A stretch of DNA of 64,000 nt from Hyphomicrobiales bacterium (GTDB taxonomy: Bacteria > Pseudomonadota > Alphaproteobacteria > Rhizobiales > Rhizobiaceae), in the NCBI GenBank assembly GCA_900470195.1, contig UEIJ01000023.1:124001-188000 (forward strand), written 5' to 3'. Made by a program: the position numbers and the translations under genes. The first letter of the stretch is position 1. Each line of letters starts with the position of its first letter. The notes under the pieces are model-generated. The model had not been told where the DNA came from, ran no database searches, and was given only the letters and a program-made list of their open reading frames with translations. This document shows positions 28,157 through 38,014 of the stretch, piece after piece.

Positions 28157-28902
28157 GTACCGTGTTTGAAGTAACGAAACTGCGCAAGAATTTCGGCGGG
28201 CTGGCCGTCACAAATGACGTTTCGCTCAGCATGGCGAAAGGTGACCGCGTTGCCCTCATTGGCCCCAATGGCGCGGGCAAGACCACTTTCGTCAATCTCG
28301 TAACGGGCAATCTTCCGACCACCTCCGGTACGGTAGTGCTGGGTGGCGAGAACATCTCCAGGCTTAACGCCATGCAGCGCGTCCGGCGCGGGCTTGTGCG
28401 GTCATTTCAGGTTACCCGCCTCTTCTTCGACATGACGCCCGAAGAACATGTTGCGCTTGCTGTTTTGCAACGCGAAGGCAAGACGGCGCGCATTCTCGGC
28501 ACCTATCGCAAAATGCCCGAAGTAATGGATGAAGTGCGCGACATTCTCGATACGCTCGGTCTTCTATCCCTCGGTCAATTGCGGGCGAGCGAGATCGCAT
28601 ATGGCCAGCAGCGTCTTCTGGAAATTGCCCTTGCTTTGGCACTTCGTCCCAAGGTGTTGCTGCTCGACGAACCCGCCGCCGGTGTTCCGCAAAGCGACAC
28701 GGGCCGTATTGAGGACGCGCTTGCCAGATTGCCTGCCGATCTGGCTGTGCTCATGATCGAGCACGATATGGATCTCGTTTTCCGTTTTGCAAAACGGGTT
28801 GTGGTTCTGGCTGCAGGATCGGTGATTTTTGATGGTCTGCCGCAAGATGTGGTGCAGGACACACGCGTCCGCGAAGCCTATCTGGGGAGCTACGCGCAAT
28901 GA
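28153..28902 (+). CDS. pcaW: Branched-chain-type ABC ATPase (LivG-like)
   Basis: Cytoplasmic ATPase, 249 residues. Walker A GPNGAGKTT near residue 37, a LivG-like RVRRGLVRSFQVTRLFFDMT segment, Walker B VLLLDEPAAG and switch histidine in MIEHDMDLVF. The ABC signature reads SEIAYGQQRLLEIALAL in place of the usual LSxGQQ: SxGQQ is reduced to AYGQQ, as in many LivG proteins. It overlaps both neighbours. Confidence 0.87.
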   Translation: MSTVFEVTKLRKNFGGLAVTNDVSLSMAKGDRVALIGPNGAGKTTFVNLVTGNLPTTSGTVVLGGENISRLNAMQRVRRGLVRSFQVTRLFFDMTPEEHVALAVLQREGKTARILGTYRKMPEVMDEVRDILDTLGLLSLGQLRASEIAYGQQRLLEIALALALRPKVLLLDEPAAGVPQSDTGRIEDALARLPADLAVLMIEHDMDLVFRFAKRVVVLAAGSVIFDGLPQDVVQDTRVREAYLGSYAQ

Positions 28903-29615
28903 GTGCAGCCTCGCTTGAAATTCGCAATCTCTCATCCGGCTATGGCCCCACACGCGTTATCGAAGATGTGTCGTTCAAGGCCGAGCCAGGATCTCGACTT
29001 GCTGTGCTCGGACGCAATGGGGTCGGCAAGACCAGCCTCTTTGCTACCATAGCAGGACAAACACGCCGTTATGGCGGCGAAATTTTGCTGGGCGGGAAGA
29101 ATATTGCTGCGTTTCCGTCAGCCGCCCGCGCAATTGCCGGTCTCGGCTACGTGCCGCAAACCCGTGATGTCTTCCCGACCCTCACAGTCGAAGAAAATCT
29201 CTTCGTTGGCCTCAAGAACCGACCGAAAGATGCGCTCGAAGAAGCCTATGCAATGTTTCCGCGCCTGAAGGAACGACGCCGTAATCTCGGATCGCAGCTT
29301 TCCGGTGGCGAGCAACAGATGCTCTCGACCGCCCGCAGCATTCTTGGCCAGCCGACAGTACTGCTGCTCGACGAACCGCTGGAAGGGCTTGCTCCTGTCA
29401 TCTGCGAAGAACTGATGGCTGCGTTCTCCACTTTGGCACAGAAAGGCGACATGACGATCCTGCTCGTCGAACAGCGCATCCAAAGCGCGCTCGATTTTGC
29501 CGATCATGTCATCATATTGGAACGTGGGCGCATCGCATGGTCCGGCACGTCGACAGAACTTGCACACAACCAGCAGACTGTTGAGGAACTGCTGGGTGTG
29601 GGCGGTTTGCACTGA
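28899..29615 (+). CDS. pcaX: Branched-chain-type ABC ATPase (LivF-like)
   Basis: Second ATPase, 238 residues. Walker A GRNGVGKTS, Q-loop GYVPQTRDVFPTLTVEENLFVG (typical LivF), signature LSGGEQQMLSTAR, Walker B VLLLDEPLEGLAP and LLVEQRIQSAL with glutamine in place of the usual switch histidine, as common in LivF. It ends exactly one base before the stop of the convergent adenine deaminase gene. Confidence 0.87.
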   Translation: MSAASLEIRNLSSGYGPTRVIEDVSFKAEPGSRLAVLGRNGVGKTSLFATIAGQTRRYGGEILLGGKNIAAFPSAARAIAGLGYVPQTRDVFPTLTVEENLFVGLKNRPKDALEEAYAMFPRLKERRRNLGSQLSGGEQQMLSTARSILGQPTVLLLDEPLEGLAPVICEELMAAFSTLAQKGDMTILLVEQRIQSALDFADHVIILERGRIAWSGTSTELAHNQQTVEELLGVGGLH

Positions 29616-31307
29616 TCAGTTGCCAACAAACTCGAACTTGTCGACATCCACCAAGCCACGGTCGGTGATCTTGAGATGCGGGATCACCGGCAACGCTATG
29701 AAAGCCAGCTGCAGGAACGGCTCTTCCAGAACGGAGCCCAGTTCTTCGGCAGCGTGACGCAAAATACGAAGCTGATCGCGGACCGTTTCGTATGGTTCCG
29801 TGCTCATCAATCCTGCAATCGGCAAAGGCATTTCAGCTAACACCTTGCCGTCACGCACGACGACAAAACCACCTTCGATTTCGCCCAACCGGTTCGCAGC
29901 CGCAGCAATATCTTCGTCGGAGGTGCCAACCACACAGATATTGTGGCTGTCATGGCTGACGGTTGAAGCAATTGCCCCTGCCTTCAAACCAAACCCGTGC
30001 ACAAAACCGGTTGCGATATTTCCATTTTTGCCGTGGCGTTCGACAACGGCGACCTTGACTACATCTTTTTCGAAATCCGGCTCCGTACCTTGCGGGCCGA
30101 CCTTGAGATCGAATTCGATGCTTTCCGTTATGATCTTGCCAGGAATGATACCGATCGCACGGGTCTTGCCACTGTTGGAATGCGAGCGGAAACTGGATGC
30201 ACTGACTTTGGGCGCCTTGACGCTATTGCGCCCGACAGGGGCAACGGCCTTGCGTGCCCTAAACAAATCTTCCGAAACCACCCTGCCCGCAGACAATACA
30301 ATTTCGGCGTGGCAGTCTTCCAGACTATCCACCACAACGAGATCGGCCCGCTGACCCGGGGCAACCAAGCCACGGTCAAAAAGGCCGAAGGCGCGCGCCG
30401 CGGAAATGCTTGCAGCCCGGTAAATGGCAATCGGCTCGACGCCGCCCGCTATGGCCGTGCGGATGAGGTAATCAAGATGGCCCTGATCGGCTATATCCAG
30501 TGGGTTGCGGTCATCCGTGCAAAGTGCCAGAAACTGCGCGTGGCGCTCGGTGATGATCGGCATGAGCGCTTTCAAGTCCTTGGAAACAGAACCTTCACGC
30601 ACCAAGACATGCATGCCCTTGCGCATCTTTTCGAGCGCTTCTTCCGCACTTGTGGCCTCATGTTCGGTGCGAATACCTGCAGAAATATAGCCATTCAGAT
30701 CAAACCCGCGCAAAAGCGGTGCGTGGCCATCGATATGCCGCCCTTGAAAAGCTTTCAGCTTCGCCATGCATTCGGGGTCTTTCGCCAGAACGCCCGGAAA
30801 GTTCATAAACTCCGCAAGTCCGATCACCTTGGGATGGTCAGCGAATGGCAACAGATCATCGATCAGAAGTTCCGCGCCTGACGTTTCCATATGGGTCGCC
30901 GGCACGCAACTCGAAAGCTGCACGCGAATATCCATGATGGTTTCCACGGCGCTATCGAGGAAGAATTTTATGCCTTCCGCGCCCAGCACATTGGCGATCT
31001 CGTGTGGATCGCAGATGGCAGTCGTCACACCTTGCGGCAGCACGCAGCGATCAAATTCGTGGGGCGTCACGTGCGAGGATTCTATGTGAAGATGAGTATC
31101 GATAAATCCCGGCACGACGATCCGCCCGGAAATATCGATTTCCTGCTTGCCCTGATAGTTGCCGAATGTTCCGACAATCCGGTCATCACAGATTGCGATG
31201 TCACTTTCGACAAGCTCACCGGTCACGAGATCAAAGAAACGGCCGCCTTTCAGCACGATGTCGGCAGGTTCCCGACCTGCGCCCTGATCGATCATCCGTT
31301 CCAGCAT
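29616..31307 (-). CDS. ade: Adenine deaminase
   Basis: Metal-dependent amidohydrolase that converts adenine to hypoxanthine and ammonia in purine salvage. 563 residues (E. coli Ade 588). The N-terminal metal motif is [22 protein letters not shown] (HxH), followed by [24 protein letters not shown] and the C-terminal adenine-deaminase domain ([28 protein letters not shown]). GAGG lies 7 nt before ATG 31307. Its stop TGA and that of the convergent ATPase gene share the palindrome TGATCA. Confidence 0.93.
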   Translation of the reverse strand: MLERMIDQGAGREPADIVLKGGRFFDLVTGELVESDIAICDDRIVGTFGNYQGKQEIDISGRIVVPGFIDTHLHIESSHVTPHEFDRCVLPQGVTTAICDPHEIANVLGAEGIKFFLDSAVETIMDIRVQLSSCVPATHMETSGAELLIDDLLPFADHPKVIGLAEFMNFPGVLAKDPECMAKLKAFQGRHIDGHAPLLRGFDLNGYISAGIRTEHEATSAEEALEKMRKGMHVLVREGSVSKDLKALMPIITERHAQFLALCTDDRNPLDIADQGHLDYLIRTAIAGGVEPIAIYRAASISAARAFGLFDRGLVAPGQRADLVVVDSLEDCHAEIVLSAGRVVSEDLFRARKAVAPVGRNSVKAPKVSASSFRSHSNSGKTRAIGIIPGKIITESIEFDLKVGPQGTEPDFEKDVVKVAVVERHGKNGNIATGFVHGFGLKAGAIASTVSHDSHNICVVGTSDEDIAAAANRLGEIEGGFVVVRDGKVLAEMPLPIAGLMSTEPYETVRDQLRILRHAAEELGSVLEEPFLQLAFIALPVIPHLKITDRGLVDVDKFEFVGN

Positions 31308-31357
31308 CGCGTTACCTCATTTTCCGGAATCAATTGTCGCAACCTACCATAACGCAA

Positions 31358-31390
31358 GATGCGGCGGTAAGGTCGCCCTTCCGCCGCATC
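31358..31390 (-). other. Long hairpin with GNRA-type loop upstream of ade
   Basis: On the minus strand GATGCGGCGG pairs with CCGCCGCATC (31381-31390/31358-31367). An inner AAGG/CCTT stem closes a GCGA loop with one bulged A, giving about 14 bp in total. It lies between the D-aminopeptidase stop and ade, so it could end the upstream mRNA or structure the ade leader. No U-tract. Confidence 0.55.
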
Positions 31391-31411
31391 CATAACCTCC
31401 AGACTTCCGGA

Positions 31412-32920
31412 TTAACGGACGTATTCGATCATCCGAGCCCGGCTTAGGACCAGTTCAACGTGGTTGTCTCCAAGTCTGTGCAGACAGACACGCTTGGTCC
31501 ACGGGCCATCATGCAGCGTGAAAAGGGCCCGCCCCTGGCCGAAATCTTCCAATGGCATGGCCCGGCGTGTCGGACCGATACCCATGATGATATGGCCATC
31601 CTTGATATCGAAACTGGCGCCATAGGGCGACGCCTGCCAATGACCGTCGAGTTCCCGGCCAAACGGTTTCCCTGTGACCGGCTTCAATCGGCGCGGCACA
31701 TAGCCTATCTCACCTTCCAAGTCCGTGCCCGTCCAGCGTAGCCGAACCGGGGAAGACGGCGACAGCGATGAGAACCAGCCATCACCGATATCGTAAAGCG
31801 TATCTTCGGAATCGAGCCAATTGGCTACGCCGTCGTGCATTTCCAGCCAGAACGGCCCGCTATCCGCCAGGTAAAGCCCGTCCGGGATGTTACAGTTCGT
31901 CTCTGGCACAGACAAACCGTTGAGAGCAGCCATGCAGTCCCGCGCCATCTTGTATGTATTGGCATCTTCACGGTTTGAAACAACAATCATCCCGGTTTTC
32001 GCGATGGGATCGAGCAGAAAATAGCTCTTATAGCCGGGATGCGAACCGCCATGTCCGACAAAGCGCTTTCCGTCCACCTCGTTCCAGCGCAGCCCGAGGC
32101 CATAACCTGTGACGCACCCATCAGAAAGAGGACGGTCTGCTGATAGCTTATCCAGCAACCCCTTGAACGCACCCTCTCCATTGACGAGCGCCTGCGCCCA
32201 TTTCGTCAGCGCCATCCCGCTTCCCGTCAGGCTGCCGGAGGCCGAAATATGCAGGCCCGCGGAGCTGAGCTGCCACTTTTCACCGGATTTCCAGTATCCG
32301 GGAACGAGACCGGCAACCGGGTCATTCCAGACATCCGGCGCTTCCATGAAAATGCCAAGCGGTTGCGCCATGTCCGATTTTACGAAATCGTTGAAGCGCA
32401 GCCCCTTTCGCTCAAGGGCGGCTTCCACCAACCGGTAACCGGTGTTGGAATAAGAAATCTCTGAACCTGCATCGAAATTGAGGCGTGTGAGAGAGGCCAG
32501 GTATTCCAGAAGCTGATCGGCTTCAGTTTCCGTATAGACAGACAGTCCCAGAAGCGTCAGGCATTCGCGCGTATCCGGGAGGCCACCAGTCATGTCGAGC
32601 GCGCGACCGACAGTGACATCGGCAAGCGGGCTTTGCAATTCGGGCAGATGATCCCCCAGCCGGTCGTCAAGGCCAATGACATCGCTATGTTTAAGAACCA
32701 TCGCGCAAAATGCATGTTTCGTGACCGACGCATAGCGAACAACGGTGTTTGCGGTGAAAGGCACTCCAGTAGCCAGACTTTCAAGCCCGCTTGCATAAGC
32801 GAACTTTACGCCGTCGGGGCCGAGGCCGATGATAACACCGCCCGGCTCGTCCTTGGCCCAGCTTCGTGAAAAGACTTTCGCGGCAAGAGAAGCCGCGTTC
32901 CAGTCAGCATGCGTTGACAT
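31412..32920 (-). CDS. dap: D-aminopeptidase (DAP, beta-lactamase/penicillin-recognising fold)
   Basis: Serine hydrolase, 502 residues. The catalytic triad of the Ochrobactrum anthropi D-aminopeptidase family is present at nearly the same positions: Ser65-x-x-Lys68 (ASVTK), Tyr157-Ser-Asn (ISYSNTGY) and His290-Gly-Gly. Two C-terminal beta-barrel-like domains follow, as in DAP (about 520 residues). The O. anthropi enzyme releases N-terminal D-residues from peptides. No signal peptide is seen, so it probably acts in the cytoplasm on imported peptides. It lies 10 bp after the peptide-importer ATPase gene, in the same operon direction. A generic class C hydrolase remains possible. Confidence 0.72.
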   Translation of the reverse strand: MSTHADWNAASLAAKVFSRSWAKDEPGGVIIGLGPDGVKFAYASGLESLATGVPFTANTVVRYASVTKHAFCAMVLKHSDVIGLDDRLGDHLPELQSPLADVTVGRALDMTGGLPDTRECLTLLGLSVYTETEADQLLEYLASLTRLNFDAGSEISYSNTGYRLVEAALERKGLRFNDFVKSDMAQPLGIFMEAPDVWNDPVAGLVPGYWKSGEKWQLSSAGLHISASGSLTGSGMALTKWAQALVNGEGAFKGLLDKLSADRPLSDGCVTGYGLGLRWNEVDGKRFVGHGGSHPGYKSYFLLDPIAKTGMIVVSNREDANTYKMARDCMAALNGLSVPETNCNIPDGLYLADSGPFWLEMHDGVANWLDSEDTLYDIGDGWFSSLSPSSPVRLRWTGTDLEGEIGYVPRRLKPVTGKPFGRELDGHWQASPYGASFDIKDGHIIMGIGPTRRAMPLEDFGQGRALFTLHDGPWTKRVCLHRLGDNHVELVLSRARMIEYVR

Positions 32921-32930
32921 GAAAACTCCG

Positions 32931-33671
32931 TCAGGCAGGTTCTTCCAGATTGACGCTCAGAGCGCGCAGTTCTGTGGTATGCGGATGTGTCGTTCTGCCA
33001 GCGCGCAGATCCTCTGCGCCGAGCTGCTCGACCATCTCGCCGTGTTGCATCACTCCGACCGTGGGGCAGAGATGCGCTATGACTGCGAGATTGTGGCTCA
33101 CGAGCACGTAAGTGAGGTTCTTTTCCGCACGCAAGTCGGCGAGCAGATTGAGAATTTCAGCCTGGACCGACACATCGAGCGCCGACGTCGGCTCATCCAG
33201 CAGAAGTACTTCCGGTTCGGCGACCAGGGCACGAGCAATTGCAACGCGCTGGCGCTGCCCGCCTGAAAGCTGGTGCGGAAAACGGAACCGTGCGGCTTTG
33301 GGCAAGGCTACTTCGTCAAGAACCTTCTCGATCCGCTTGTCGATATCGCCGATACCATGAACCAGTAGAAGCTCGCTCAGGATGCGGTCTATGGTCTGGC
33401 GCGGATGCAGTGATCCAAACGGGTCCTGAAACACCATCTGCACCTGACGGAAGAAGGCAGGCGTGCGCTTGGGCGTCACATCCTTGCCGTCGAACGCTAT
33501 ACGGCCGCTCCATTGTTCGTTGAGCCCGGCCATGGCGCGCAGGATGGTGGACTTTCCCGAGCCGCTTTCACCAACAATGCCAAAACTCCCGCCCTTCTCC
33601 ACAGTGAAGGACACACCCTTCACAACTTCGCGCTCGTTGAAGCTGATACGGAGTTGATCAATATCTATCAT
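32931..33671 (-). CDS. Oligopeptide/dipeptide ABC ATPase (DppF/OppF-like)
   Basis: Cytoplasmic ATPase, 246 residues. Walker [30 protein letters not shown] (peptide-importer Q-loop), signature LSGGQRQR, Walker [13 protein letters not shown], switch in [13 protein letters not shown]. It is shorter than most OppF (about 320) and lacks the C-terminal oligo_HPY extension, where iron-sulfur or regulatory cysteines often sit. Overlaps the partner ATPase stop (ATGA). Confidence 0.9.
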   Translation of the reverse strand: MIDIDQLRISFNEREVVKGVSFTVEKGGSFGIVGESGSGKSTILRAMAGLNEQWSGRIAFDGKDVTPKRTPAFFRQVQMVFQDPFGSLHPRQTIDRILSELLLVHGIGDIDKRIEKVLDEVALPKAARFRFPHQLSGGQRQRVAIARALVAEPEVLLLDEPTSALDVSVQAEILNLLADLRAEKNLTYVLVSHNLAVIAHLCPTVGVMQHGEMVEQLGAEDLRAGRTTHPHTTELRALSVNLEEPA

Positions 33672-34498
33672 GAGTTCAGCCAGCTTTCTTCACGATTGAG
33701 AACCGGCAACCGATCGCGGGGATGCATGAGCGACGGAATGCAATTGAGAAGACCCTTCGTATAGGGGTGCTCGGCACGCACGAGTTCGGAGGCTTTCAAC
33801 TCCTCCATGACACGGCCCATATACATGACCATGACACGGTCGCAAAAATGCGACACGAGCGGGAGATCATGGCTGATGAGAAGAAGCCCCATTCCGCGCT
33901 TGGAAACCAGATCGTCGATCAGGCGCAGAATTTCCGCCTGCACCGTAGCGTCGAGCGCCGATGTCGGTTCATCGGCGATAAGTAGTTCGGGATCGGGCGC
34001 AAGCATCATGGCGATCATGACGCGTTGCCCCATGCCGCCCGAAACTTCGTGCGGGTAGAGCTTCGCCACGTCGCGCGGATTGCGGATCATGACCTGATCA
34101 AGCAGATCGACCGCAGCGTCCATCGCCTGACGCTTGCTGCCCCCTTTATGGGTGCGCCATGCTTCCGCCACCTGCACGCCGATGGTCTTGACCGGATTAA
34201 GCGAATATTTGGGATCCTGAAGAATGAAGCCCGCCCGCTTGCCGCGTATCTGACGCATGCCGCGTTCCGTGGCCGACAGAATGTCAATACCGTCGAACGA
34301 AAGCTTGTCGGCCTTCACTTCAGCGATTGGCGGCAGCAGTTTCATCAGGGCTCGCGCGGTCAGAGACTTGCCCGAACCACTTTCGCCGACGATACCCAGT
34401 TTTTCACGACCGAGCTGCAACGAAACCCCACGCACGGCGTCGAAACGGCTCGTGCGCGTTTCAAAGCTGATCTGCAGATTTTTGATATCAACCAGCAT
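33668..34498 (-). CDS. Oligopeptide/dipeptide ABC ATPase (DppD/OppD-like)
   Basis: Partner ATPase, 276 residues from ATG 34498. Walker [27 protein letters not shown], a signature region reading VSGGMGQR rather than LSGGQxQR, Walker [13 protein letters not shown], and LLISHDLPLVSHFC. The in-frame stretch up to 34657 lies inside the permease gene and is rejected. It starts 8 bp after the permease stop. Confidence 0.9.
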   Translation of the reverse strand: MLVDIKNLQISFETRTSRFDAVRGVSLQLGREKLGIVGESGSGKSLTARALMKLLPPIAEVKADKLSFDGIDILSATERGMRQIRGKRAGFILQDPKYSLNPVKTIGVQVAEAWRTHKGGSKRQAMDAAVDLLDQVMIRNPRDVAKLYPHEVSGGMGQRVMIAMMLAPDPELLIADEPTSALDATVQAEILRLIDDLVSKRGMGLLLISHDLPLVSHFCDRVMVMYMGRVMEELKASELVRAEHPYTKGLLNCIPSLMHPRDRLPVLNREESWLNS

Positions 34499-34506
34499 CT
34501 GTTCTC

Positions 34507-35409
34507 TCAATTCTGCTTCGGATCGAGCACGTCGCGCAGACCGTCGCCGAGGAAATTGAAGGCGAGCGAAACGAGGAAGATCGCGATGCCGGGGATGGTG
34601 GCAACCCACCATTGCTCGAAGATGAAGCGCTTGGCGGTCGCAATCATCGCGCCCCATTCGGGCGATGGCGGCTGTGCGCCCATTCCAAGGAATCCGAGAC
34701 TTGCGGCTGTGATGATGATCGAACTCATATCAAGCGTAATGCGCACGATGACGCTGGGCACGCAAAGCGGCATGATATGACGCAGAATGATGCGGAAAGG
34801 CGATGCACCGGTCAGCTTGGCTGCGGCGATAAAATCGCTCTTGCGCAATGTCATGGTTTCCGCGCGAGCCAGACGCGCGTAGGGGGGCCATGCAGTCAAT
34901 GCGATTGCCAGAACGGCGCTTTCAACACCGGGCTTCAATGCGGCCACAAAGGCAAGCGCAAGGATCAGACGCGGAAATGCAAGGAAGACATCCGTAACAC
35001 GCATCAGTGCCGTATCGACAATACCACCGAAGTAACCGGCGATGCAACCGATGAACAATCCGATTGGCGCGACAAGAATGACGACGGCGATAACCATTCC
35101 AAGGGTTACGCGACCGCCATAGAGAATGCGCGAAAGAATATCGCGGCCCAATTCATCGGTGCCGAACCAATGCGCTGCGGTTGGAGCAGAAAGCCGATTG
35201 CCGAGGTCTTGCACACTTGGGTCATAGGGCGCCAGCAATGGCGCAGCCAGCGACAAAACCACGAAAGCGATGATGATGAAAAGACCAATCATTGCGAGCG
35301 GATTGGCCCGAAGGTTTACCCAGATACGATAGCGCCTGCCCCAGTTAGCCTGCGAGCGGGAAGCGGGCGAGTCGTCGAGCGCCCAGTTATGAAAATTGGC
35401 AAAGATCAT
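34507..35409 (-). CDS. Peptide ABC permease (DppC/OppC-like)
   Basis: Inner-membrane permease, 300 residues. The N-terminal OppC cap (LRANPLAMIGLFIIIAFVVL), the periplasmic GTDELGRDILSRILYGGRVTL motif diagnostic of DppC, and the EAA region AAAKLTGASPFRIILRHIMP are present. ATGA overlap with the DppB-like gene. Confidence 0.92.
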   Translation of the reverse strand: MIFANFHNWALDDSPASRSQANWGRRYRIWVNLRANPLAMIGLFIIIAFVVLSLAAPLLAPYDPSVQDLGNRLSAPTAAHWFGTDELGRDILSRILYGGRVTLGMVIAVVILVAPIGLFIGCIAGYFGGIVDTALMRVTDVFLAFPRLILALAFVAALKPGVESAVLAIALTAWPPYARLARAETMTLRKSDFIAAAKLTGASPFRIILRHIMPLCVPSVIVRITLDMSSIIITAASLGFLGMGAQPPSPEWGAMIATAKRFIFEQWWVATIPGIAIFLVSLAFNFLGDGLRDVLDPKQN

Positions 35410-36419
35410 CGCACACGCGGGTCCAGAACTTTATAGAGGATGTCGGCAAGCAGATTGAGCCCGACATAGATAACGCCGATCAGCAACGTAGCTCCCACGA
35501 CCGGGTTCATATCGGCGTTCATCAGCGATACCGTCAGATACTGACCGAGACCCGGCCAGCTGAATACGGTTTCCGTCACCACCGCGCCTTCGAGCAGGCC
35601 TGCATAGGTGAGCGCCAAAACGGTCACAAGCTGCACTGCAACGGTCGGAAACGCGTGTTTCCAGATCACAGAGGTGAGTGACAGCCCTTTTGCACGGGCC
35701 GTAATCACAAATTCGCCCTTGAGCGCGTCGAGCATGAAGGCGCGGGTCATGCGCGTGATGTATGCCATGCTGAAATAAGCAAGGATCAGGACTGGCTGAA
35801 TCATATGACGGACTGCATCCCAGAATGCGTCCCAGTCGCCCTCGATGAGCGTGTCGATCGTGAGCAGACCTGTTACATGCGGAATCATGCCCTCATAAAT
35901 GATGTCCTGCCGCCCCGGTCCCGGCGCGATATCAAGCGTCGCGTAGAAGACCAGAAGTGAAATCAACGCCAGCATGAAAACGGGAACCGAATGCCCCGCA
36001 AGACAGATCACGCGGATCGTCTGATCAACGAAAGAACCCTGCCGGACAGCCGCCCATACTCCCAGTGGAATGCCTATCAGTGCGGCAACAATCAAGGCGG
36101 CCGTTGCCAGTTCCAGCGTCGCCGGGAAATAACGAGCTATATCCTGAGCCACCGGATTGCGGGTCAGAATGGAATTGCCGAAATCGCCGTGCAGAACCTG
36201 TCCGATATAATGCACAAACTGGACCACGAGCGGCTGATCGAGGCCCATCTCTGCGCGGACGCGCTGGATGACGGCCTCAGGTGCGTTGTCGCCCACGGCA
36301 GCAATAACAGGATCGACCGGCATGACACGGCCGATCATGAAGGTAATGACCATAAGCCCGAACAGCGTGATCAACACGCTGCTCAGGATACCGGTCAGAT
36401 TCTTGAGGCTTTTCTTCAC
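35406..36419 (-). CDS. Peptide ABC permease (DppB/OppB-like)
   Basis: Inner-membrane permease, 337 residues. GRVMPVDPVIAAVGDNAPEA, an N-terminal periplasmic domain, TRMTRAFMLDALKGEFVITA and ARAKGLSLTSVIWKHAFPT (EAA loop) fit DppB. ATGA overlaps with both the binding protein and the DppC-like gene point to a single translation-coupled unit. Confidence 0.92.
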   Translation of the reverse strand: MKKSLKNLTGILSSVLITLFGLMVITFMIGRVMPVDPVIAAVGDNAPEAVIQRVRAEMGLDQPLVVQFVHYIGQVLHGDFGNSILTRNPVAQDIARYFPATLELATAALIVAALIGIPLGVWAAVRQGSFVDQTIRVICLAGHSVPVFMLALISLLVFYATLDIAPGPGRQDIIYEGMIPHVTGLLTIDTLIEGDWDAFWDAVRHMIQPVLILAYFSMAYITRMTRAFMLDALKGEFVITARAKGLSLTSVIWKHAFPTVAVQLVTVLALTYAGLLEGAVVTETVFSWPGLGQYLTVSLMNADMNPVVGATLLIGVIYVGLNLLADILYKVLDPRVR

Positions 36420-38014
36420 GCCTTGGCGATCCCTGCATAGGAGTGGGAATCGGACAGAACACCGAGACGCATCCCGGTGACGTCCTTGCGGCAGGCCGCC
36501 GTCTCGAACTTCTGCATCATGATGATGAACGGACTATTGTTCATAAATTCGCGCTGCAGGTCTTCATACATCTTCACGCGCTTCGCCGGATCCTGTTCGT
36601 CACGCGCAGCGAGGGATTTTTTGGCGAAATCCTCATTCTGGAAATGCGAGCGCCAGGCAAAAGGCTTGGTCTTCGCATCATCGGAATTATCCGGATTGTT
36701 GCAGAACACATCGACATTCGTGTTCGGATCGAAATAGTCCGATCCCCATATGGTCAGTGCCATCTGATGTTCGCGGGCCCGCATCTTCGTCAGAACCTGA
36801 CGGTTTTCAGCGGCCAGCAATTCCACCTTGATGCCGATTTCGGCAAGGCTTGCCTGAATTGCCTGTGCAATATCGGGGCTCGGCTGCGCCGAATAGTGAT
36901 CCATCTTGATAGAGAAGCCATCGGGAACGCCCGCTTCCGCCAGAAGAGCCTTTGCCTTGGCAATATCCTTCTTGAACGGGTTTTCATTCAGGGCCGCCGG
37001 AAAGCCTTCCGGAACAAGGGTCTGGTGAACCTTGTAATTCAGCGGCACGATATTCTTCTGAATACCGTCATAGTCCACAGCCCACTTGATTGCTTCCCAG
37101 ACCTTCGGCTTGGCCAAAGCTTCCACGCTCTGGTTGAGCGACATCAGCATCAAGCCGCCAACACCCTTGCGCACCAGGTTGTAGTTTTCATCCCCATCCA
37201 GAATGCGGAGCTGTTCGGTCGTCAAATTGCGGGCAATATCGACATCACCCTTCTGAAGCATCAGAAGCTGCGAAGAAGGGTCAGCGACGTGACGCAGAAG
37301 GATGCGCTTCACATTGCCTTTATAGGCGCCATGCGGATTAACGTTCAGAATGATGCTTTCGCTCGGCTTCCAGGAAACAAGGACCCATTCGCCGGAGCCG
37401 GCGCTGTTCTTTTGAAGCCAACCATTGCCAAGATCATCCCCGGAGGCGTTTTCCAGAACGGTCTTCTTTTCAACGATACTGGCAACGCTTGCCGACAGGC
37501 AGTACAGCAGGAACGGCAGCGATGTCGACTGCTCGACCGTCAAAGTCAACGTCGACGGATCGGTTGCGACGATGCTCTTCTCCGCATTCTCAGGCGTAAA
37601 ACCGAACTGGCCAATGATGAAAGCCGGGCCCTTGTTCATCTTGATCGCACGCTGCAGCGAGAATGCAGCATCTTCCGCCGTAATTTGCGCGCCGCTTGCA
37701 AACTTTGCGTTCGGATCGATCTTGAACGTAAAGACCTTGCCTTCGCCGTCGGCTTCCCAGGAAACCGCCACGCCGCCTTCCACCTGATCCGGATTGGAAA
37801 GGCTCGGATGCACCAGACGCTGATACATGTTGTTGCAGATTTCGCTGCCAACAGCTTCAAAGCTTTCGTGCGGGTCAAGACTGGTCATATTGTCGAGCTG
37901 CTGGGCCACAACGAGAATGTCCTGACGTCCGGCGCCGATGGCGGGCAAGATGCTCGCATAGGACAGGAAAGGAACGGCAGCGGCACCTGCCAGAAAACCA
38001 CGTCTTGAAATCAT
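36416..38014 (-). CDS. Peptide ABC substrate-binding protein with Tat signal (DppA-like)
   Basis: Periplasmic binding protein, 532 residues, SBP_bac_5 family (DPHESFEAVGSEICNNMYQRLV, VSWEADGEGKVFTFKIDPNAKFASG). The N-terminus ISRRGFLAGAAAVPFL has the twin-arginine S-R-R-x-F-L core, so export is probably by Tat rather than Sec. The AGGAG ribosome site lies before ATG 38014. First gene of the minus-strand operon to the D-aminopeptidase; divergent from the dipeptidase gene. Unlike other importers here, no hairpin separates it from the permease. Confidence 0.92.
   Translation of the reverse strand: MISRRGFLAGAAAVPFLSYASILPAIGAGRQDILVVAQQLDNMTSLDPHESFEAVGSEICNNMYQRLVHPSLSNPDQVEGGVAVSWEADGEGKVFTFKIDPNAKFASGAQITAEDAAFSLQRAIKMNKGPAFIIGQFGFTPENAEKSIVATDPSTLTLTVEQSTSLPFLLYCLSASVASIVEKKTVLENASGDDLGNGWLQKNSAGSGEWVLVSWKPSESIILNVNPHGAYKGNVKRILLRHVADPSSQLLMLQKGDVDIARNLTTEQLRILDGDENYNLVRKGVGGLMLMSLNQSVEALAKPKVWEAIKWAVDYDGIQKNIVPLNYKVHQTLVPEGFPAALNENPFKKDIAKAKALLAEAGVPDGFSIKMDHYSAQPSPDIAQAIQASLAEIGIKVELLAAENRQVLTKMRAREHQMALTIWGSDYFDPNTNVDVFCNNPDNSDDAKTKPFAWRSHFQNEDFAKKSLAARDEQDPAKRVKMYEDLQREFMNNSPFIIMMQKFETAACRKDVTGMRLGVLSDSHSYAGIAKA

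Noticed and set aside
29997-30881. 294-codon plus-strand frame
   Set aside because: Antisense to adenine deaminase; no motif and no start signal.
36443-38008. Open frame of 521 codons on the plus strand
   Set aside because: It is exactly antisense to the peptide binding-protein gene, has no ribosome site and no recognisable motifs. It is an effect of GC-rich codon usage.
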